A DNA stretch of 64,000 nucleotides from Bugulina stolonifera. Taxonomy: Eukaryota; Bryozoa; Gymnolaemata; Cheilostomatida; Bugulidae. The notes under the pieces were generated by a model. It worked only from the letters and a program-made list of their open reading frames with translations. It ran no database searches and was not told where the DNA came from. Position numbers and translations under genes: made by a program. Shown piece by piece: positions 61,199 through 64,000 of this stretch (position 1 is its first letter; each line of letters starts with the position of its first letter). The DNA is taken from the NCBI GenBank assembly GCA_935421135.1, contig OW285193.1:5698496-5762495 (forward strand), in the 5' to 3' direction.

Positions 61199-62000
61199 TG
61201 GTACAGGACATTTGTATACGACTCCAACTCCCGGACGAAGCTCCACCGCACCCTAAGTGCCTAGTAGTTGTTACAGCGCTACTCACCTGACACTAACATT
61301 CTCACAATTAGTGCTCGTATACTTACCTTTAACTACATTGCATGTTCAAGTACTTAATTACCGTCTATATATATGTCTCCATGTGTTTATGCTCACTCCT
61401 TATTCATGTATCTTACTATATGTTGTTGTACATAGTCACATGAATGTTACTAAGTCCTTCTTATGCCCTTTTATACCCATGTACAGAGGCCCGACCTCTC
61501 AGAATCCATTGATATTCATTTTGTACACGAATTGGACCATTATAAGCAACTTTTGTAGAACCCGACCTATTTTGGGTCGGCCGTCGGGCTTCCGGCGGCC
61601 ATCTTGTTGCGCAACTTCCGGACGACCACACGTCGTCTTTTCCCGACGTCATGTCGGCCGGAAGTCCTTATACTATATAAAGGGCACTGTTTTACTGTTC
61701 ATTGTCTCAGTCTACGCTTGGCTTTCAATAAAGACACATCTATACTTGATACAGGGACTTTCTCTTCCTTTTACTAGGTCATTCGCTTTGCGAACCGCCT
61801 ACTAGGTTGAACTACTCTCTTTCATTGTATAGTCTGAAGGTCGGACTTGAGATCAGATGGGTCGTCTTTGGTAGTATTTGGGCTACTGAGACCGCTCGAT
61901 CTTTCATGTAATGCGAAGTCCTATTACCACTCATAGGCACTTCATTTCTGGGTCGATAGTCGTCCAAGGACGACCGCACCAAAACACAGAAACCATTACA
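61194..62000 (+). repeat. 3' LTR
   Basis: 807 bp and offset by exactly 4859 from the 5' copy. It has the same TATA (61674) and the AATAAA (61727-61732) that should polyadenylate the element RNA. It starts with TGTGA, which contains the ORF2 stop codon. Confidence 0.95.
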
Positions 62001-62004
62001 ATAT

Positions 62005-62620
62005 TGTGGTAAGGCAGACATTGCTATATACATGCATATTGACCCTCACCTACGTGACACTTGCATTGCACAGATTACTTCCTACATTCTGTGTTTATAC
62101 CTACCTGTTGAACATTGCATATTTACTGTTATAAAATATTGTATATACATGTAATTGTCTTATATTGTGCACTTTCCTTTCTGTTATAACTTGTCTATTA
62201 TTCCAATTGTGAATGTTACCTGAATGCATGGTTTTATAAGGCCGAGAACATATGATATAGTTCCACTTTTATACTTCATGTATCTAAATGATGTGCTTTT
62301 TTCTGTGCATGACTGACCCTAAGAGGTCCGACGTCATTATTTTCTATATTATTACGCAGTGGCGGTTGTACCTTACTGGAAGTTTTCACCGGAAGTGTAA
62401 AACTATACAAGGTGACTGTCTTTCTGTTATCACGTCAGTTGCTGCTTGAACTTTAATAAAGACACATGCACTACAAGAAGCATTGGAGTTGTCTTCTCTA
62501 GAATAGCATACTTCCAGCTTTCGGTCCCTTTGGACTGGGTAGCCCAAAGTGTCAAAACTATAGCATAGATCATACTCTAATCTAGTTAATAACTCGAACC
62601 TATGGGTCGTACACACATCA
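62005..62620 (+). mobile_element. LTR-like remnant next to the intact element
   Basis: Begins TGTGGTAAGG directly after the ATAT duplication. It carries CCGGAAGT (62389-62396) and TTTAATAAAGACACAT (AATAAA at 62455), spaced almost as in the intact LTR (66 against 69 bp), but the rest is diverged. Possibly a solo LTR of a related family; its right end is uncertain. Confidence 0.5.
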
Positions 62621-62673
62621 TAGTTCATATCAGCTTAACGCTGCTCAGTTTATGTAATACGAAAGCAAGTCAA

Positions 62674-62949
62674 TAGTGTCTTCGCGACATAAATTTCAGA
62701 CCCAGGCCAATTTGTGAAAATTGTTCTGGTACACATCCGTCACAGGGTCGCGAACACGCCGGCCTGAGCCTAAAGCAAAATCCTCATTCTTGTGCGAAGA
62801 AGTCAGGTTTGTCGATGAGCTAGGAATAGTTTTGTCTGGCCAAGCAAAATCCCAGGCCAGTAGCCCTTCTGGCCTACATGTAGGTCTGACGGCCATTTTA
62901 TGACCTTTATTTGCAATCCAGGTCCATCCAAGAGATCGCGAAGACACTA
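62674..62949. mobile_element. MITE with 14-bp perfect inverted termini
   Basis: TAGTGTCTTCGCGA (62674-62687) and its exact complement TCGCGAAGACACTA (62936-62949) bound 276 bp. If the outer TA is the target duplication it would be Tc1/mariner-like. Half of the element recurs at 44902-44990. Confidence 0.8.
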
Positions 62950-63436
62950 TAATTGACCACTCTTAGACCCTTCCCTCACCCGCACTATAATACTGGATAG
63001 ACACTTCATAGAGACATGTAGGCCTACCTATAATACATGTAATTGAGAGAAGGCAACTTACTATTTTTATTCATCTTGCGAATACTATTGATTATAATTT
63101 GAAGTTGTCCTCTCCTGCTTATAAAGAAAGAGCAACTTGGTATTCTATTGAACTGCTTAGTAATGATAGAATGGATACCTTTCAATTACTTTTACTTGTA
63201 CTGCCTAGATACTTATTCATAGTTTCACAATCAAGTTTTTACCAAATATGGTCATAGACTGGCCACAACATGGTAGTGTGACCTGATTGTTGATTGATCA
63301 GGGCTCACTGCTATATGTATGTGTTGAAGCTATATATGTACATGTATCTACTGTACATATGTATATGTCCAGTAAATTCACATAGTACAAATGTACTAAA
63401 AGGTTGTTTTCATGGCAAGGAATTTATATATTTTAA

Positions 63437-63521
63437 GCAGTCAGAGACTTGTTTCCCATCCATAAAAATACCAGTCCCTGACTAGGGTTTTTTTATCGAT
63501 GTCAAACAAGTCTCTGACTGC
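63437..63521. repeat. 85-bp fold-back with 18-bp perfect arms
   Basis: GCAGTCAGAGACTTGTTT and its exact complement AAACAAGTCTCTGACTGC enclose about 49 bp that match the dispersed repeat at 45918-45985. Confidence 0.8.
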
Positions 63522-63868
63522 GTGCAAAAAATGAACTCTCATCACAATGTAAAAATGGCCAAACCCCTCAACACATCTACTAATGTGCATGCATGTGTTC
63601 ACCTCGTTCAGTTACTCTATTGTTATTCCCTACAATTGGATTTGGTGGTCATGTAAGTGTAACATGCACGTACACCTTCAATTGATAGGTTTGTTTCTCC
63701 TTTGTATTTATTATATTAGTGGTGCAATAGAGAGCATAATTCCCGACTTTCGCTGCATGCACAATAAGGTTGCCACATTGGTGAGTAGAGCATCGCACCA
63801 GACCCAGTTAGAAAGTGTTGGCGAGGTTGTCTTCCCCTAAAATTATAGCTATGTAAGAGAAGACAAGT

Positions 63869-63970
63869 CTGACATTTACTTCATTTCTTCTCTGCTCAAT
63901 TACATAGCTGCATTACAATGAATTTCATTGTAATGCAACTATGTAATTGAGTAATGAAGTAAAATGTCAG
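63869..63970. repeat. ~100-bp imperfect palindrome
   Basis: The outer arms CTGACATTTACTTCAT and ATGAAGTAAAATGTCAG, and the inner arms CTCAATTACATAG and CTATGTAATTGAG, meet near 63922 with almost no loop. A small asymmetry interrupts the left arm. Fold-back element, similar in design to 45715-45820 but different in sequence. Confidence 0.85.
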
Positions 63971-64000
63971 GTGATGTCAGCAATCCACAATAAGCTCTTT

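Larger units (their letters stand above)
56335..62000 (+). mobile_element. Complete Gag-protease LTR retroelement lacking polymerase and integrase
   Basis: A 5666-bp element: LTR (807 bp), primer-site candidate, gag, protease-led ORF2, then LTR (807 bp). It is flanked by ATAT on each side (56331-56334 and 62001-62004). The LTRs start TGTGATGG and end ATTACA and differ by eye only at 56719/61578 (T/C). Both open frames are intact. The interior is GC-rich against AT-rich host DNA. No reverse transcriptase, RNase H or integrase motif (for example YxDD or HHCC) is visible in either frame, so replication would need enzymes from another element. The gag and protease look Ty3-like. It resembles non-autonomous Gag-only elements known in plants, but with a protease and a large unknown region. 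Confidence 0.92.

Overview
The window looks like genomic DNA from an invertebrate animal. All host genes are split by short GT-AG introns, the intergenic DNA is AT-rich, and the gene set points to Metazoa: SCAP, a GLTP-fold lipid-transfer protein, macoilin, CCT8 and a Hes-type bHLH-WRPW repressor. The palindromic words ACATGT and TACATGTA recur throughout. A non-bilaterian such as a sponge would fit, but the sequence alone does not fix the species.

Layout: (1) 1-10785, minus strand: SCAP, with the sterol-sensing membrane half complete and the WD40 half cut by the window edge. (2) 10786-22950: gene-poor DNA with tRNA-derived SINEs (one with a perfect 10-bp target-site duplication), an AT-only island, a GC-rich duplicated repeat, a broken DNA-transposon transposase (15867-18754) and a 476-bp hAT-type MITE with a perfect 8-bp duplication. 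(3) 23017-27411, plus: a GLTP-domain gene. (4) 28439-37142, minus: macoilin, all 14 exons. (5) 37390-44476, plus: CCT8, all 12 exons, 247 bp from the macoilin start codon, so the two probably share a divergent promoter. (6) 48144-52110, plus: a Hes-like gene with bHLH and terminal WRPW but no Orange domain that I can find. (7) 55677-62000: a hAT-like repeat, then a complete and very young LTR retroelement. (8) 62001-64000: an LTR-like remnant, a MITE and two fold-back repeats.

The most unusual object is the LTR element at 56335-62000. Its two 807-bp LTRs differ at one base by eye and it is flanked by ATAT on both sides. It carries an intact Ty3-like gag and a second, about 950-codon open frame that begins with a retropepsin-like protease. 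That frame has no reverse transcriptase, RNase H or integrase. Instead it has a 96-nt in-frame repeat array, two zinc-finger-like motifs and a C-terminal coiled coil. The two frames overlap by 46 nt in the -1 register. The overlap contains the heptamer GGGAAAA, followed after 6 nt by a perfect 8-bp stem, a classic -1 frameshift arrangement. I read it as an apparently recently mobile Gag-protease element that must borrow its polymerase, with an uncharacterised protein where pol should be.

The host genes have no obvious operon-like relationship. SCAP (sterol sensing) and the GLTP protein (sphingolipid transfer) both concern membrane lipids, but nothing in the sequence shows they are co-regulated.
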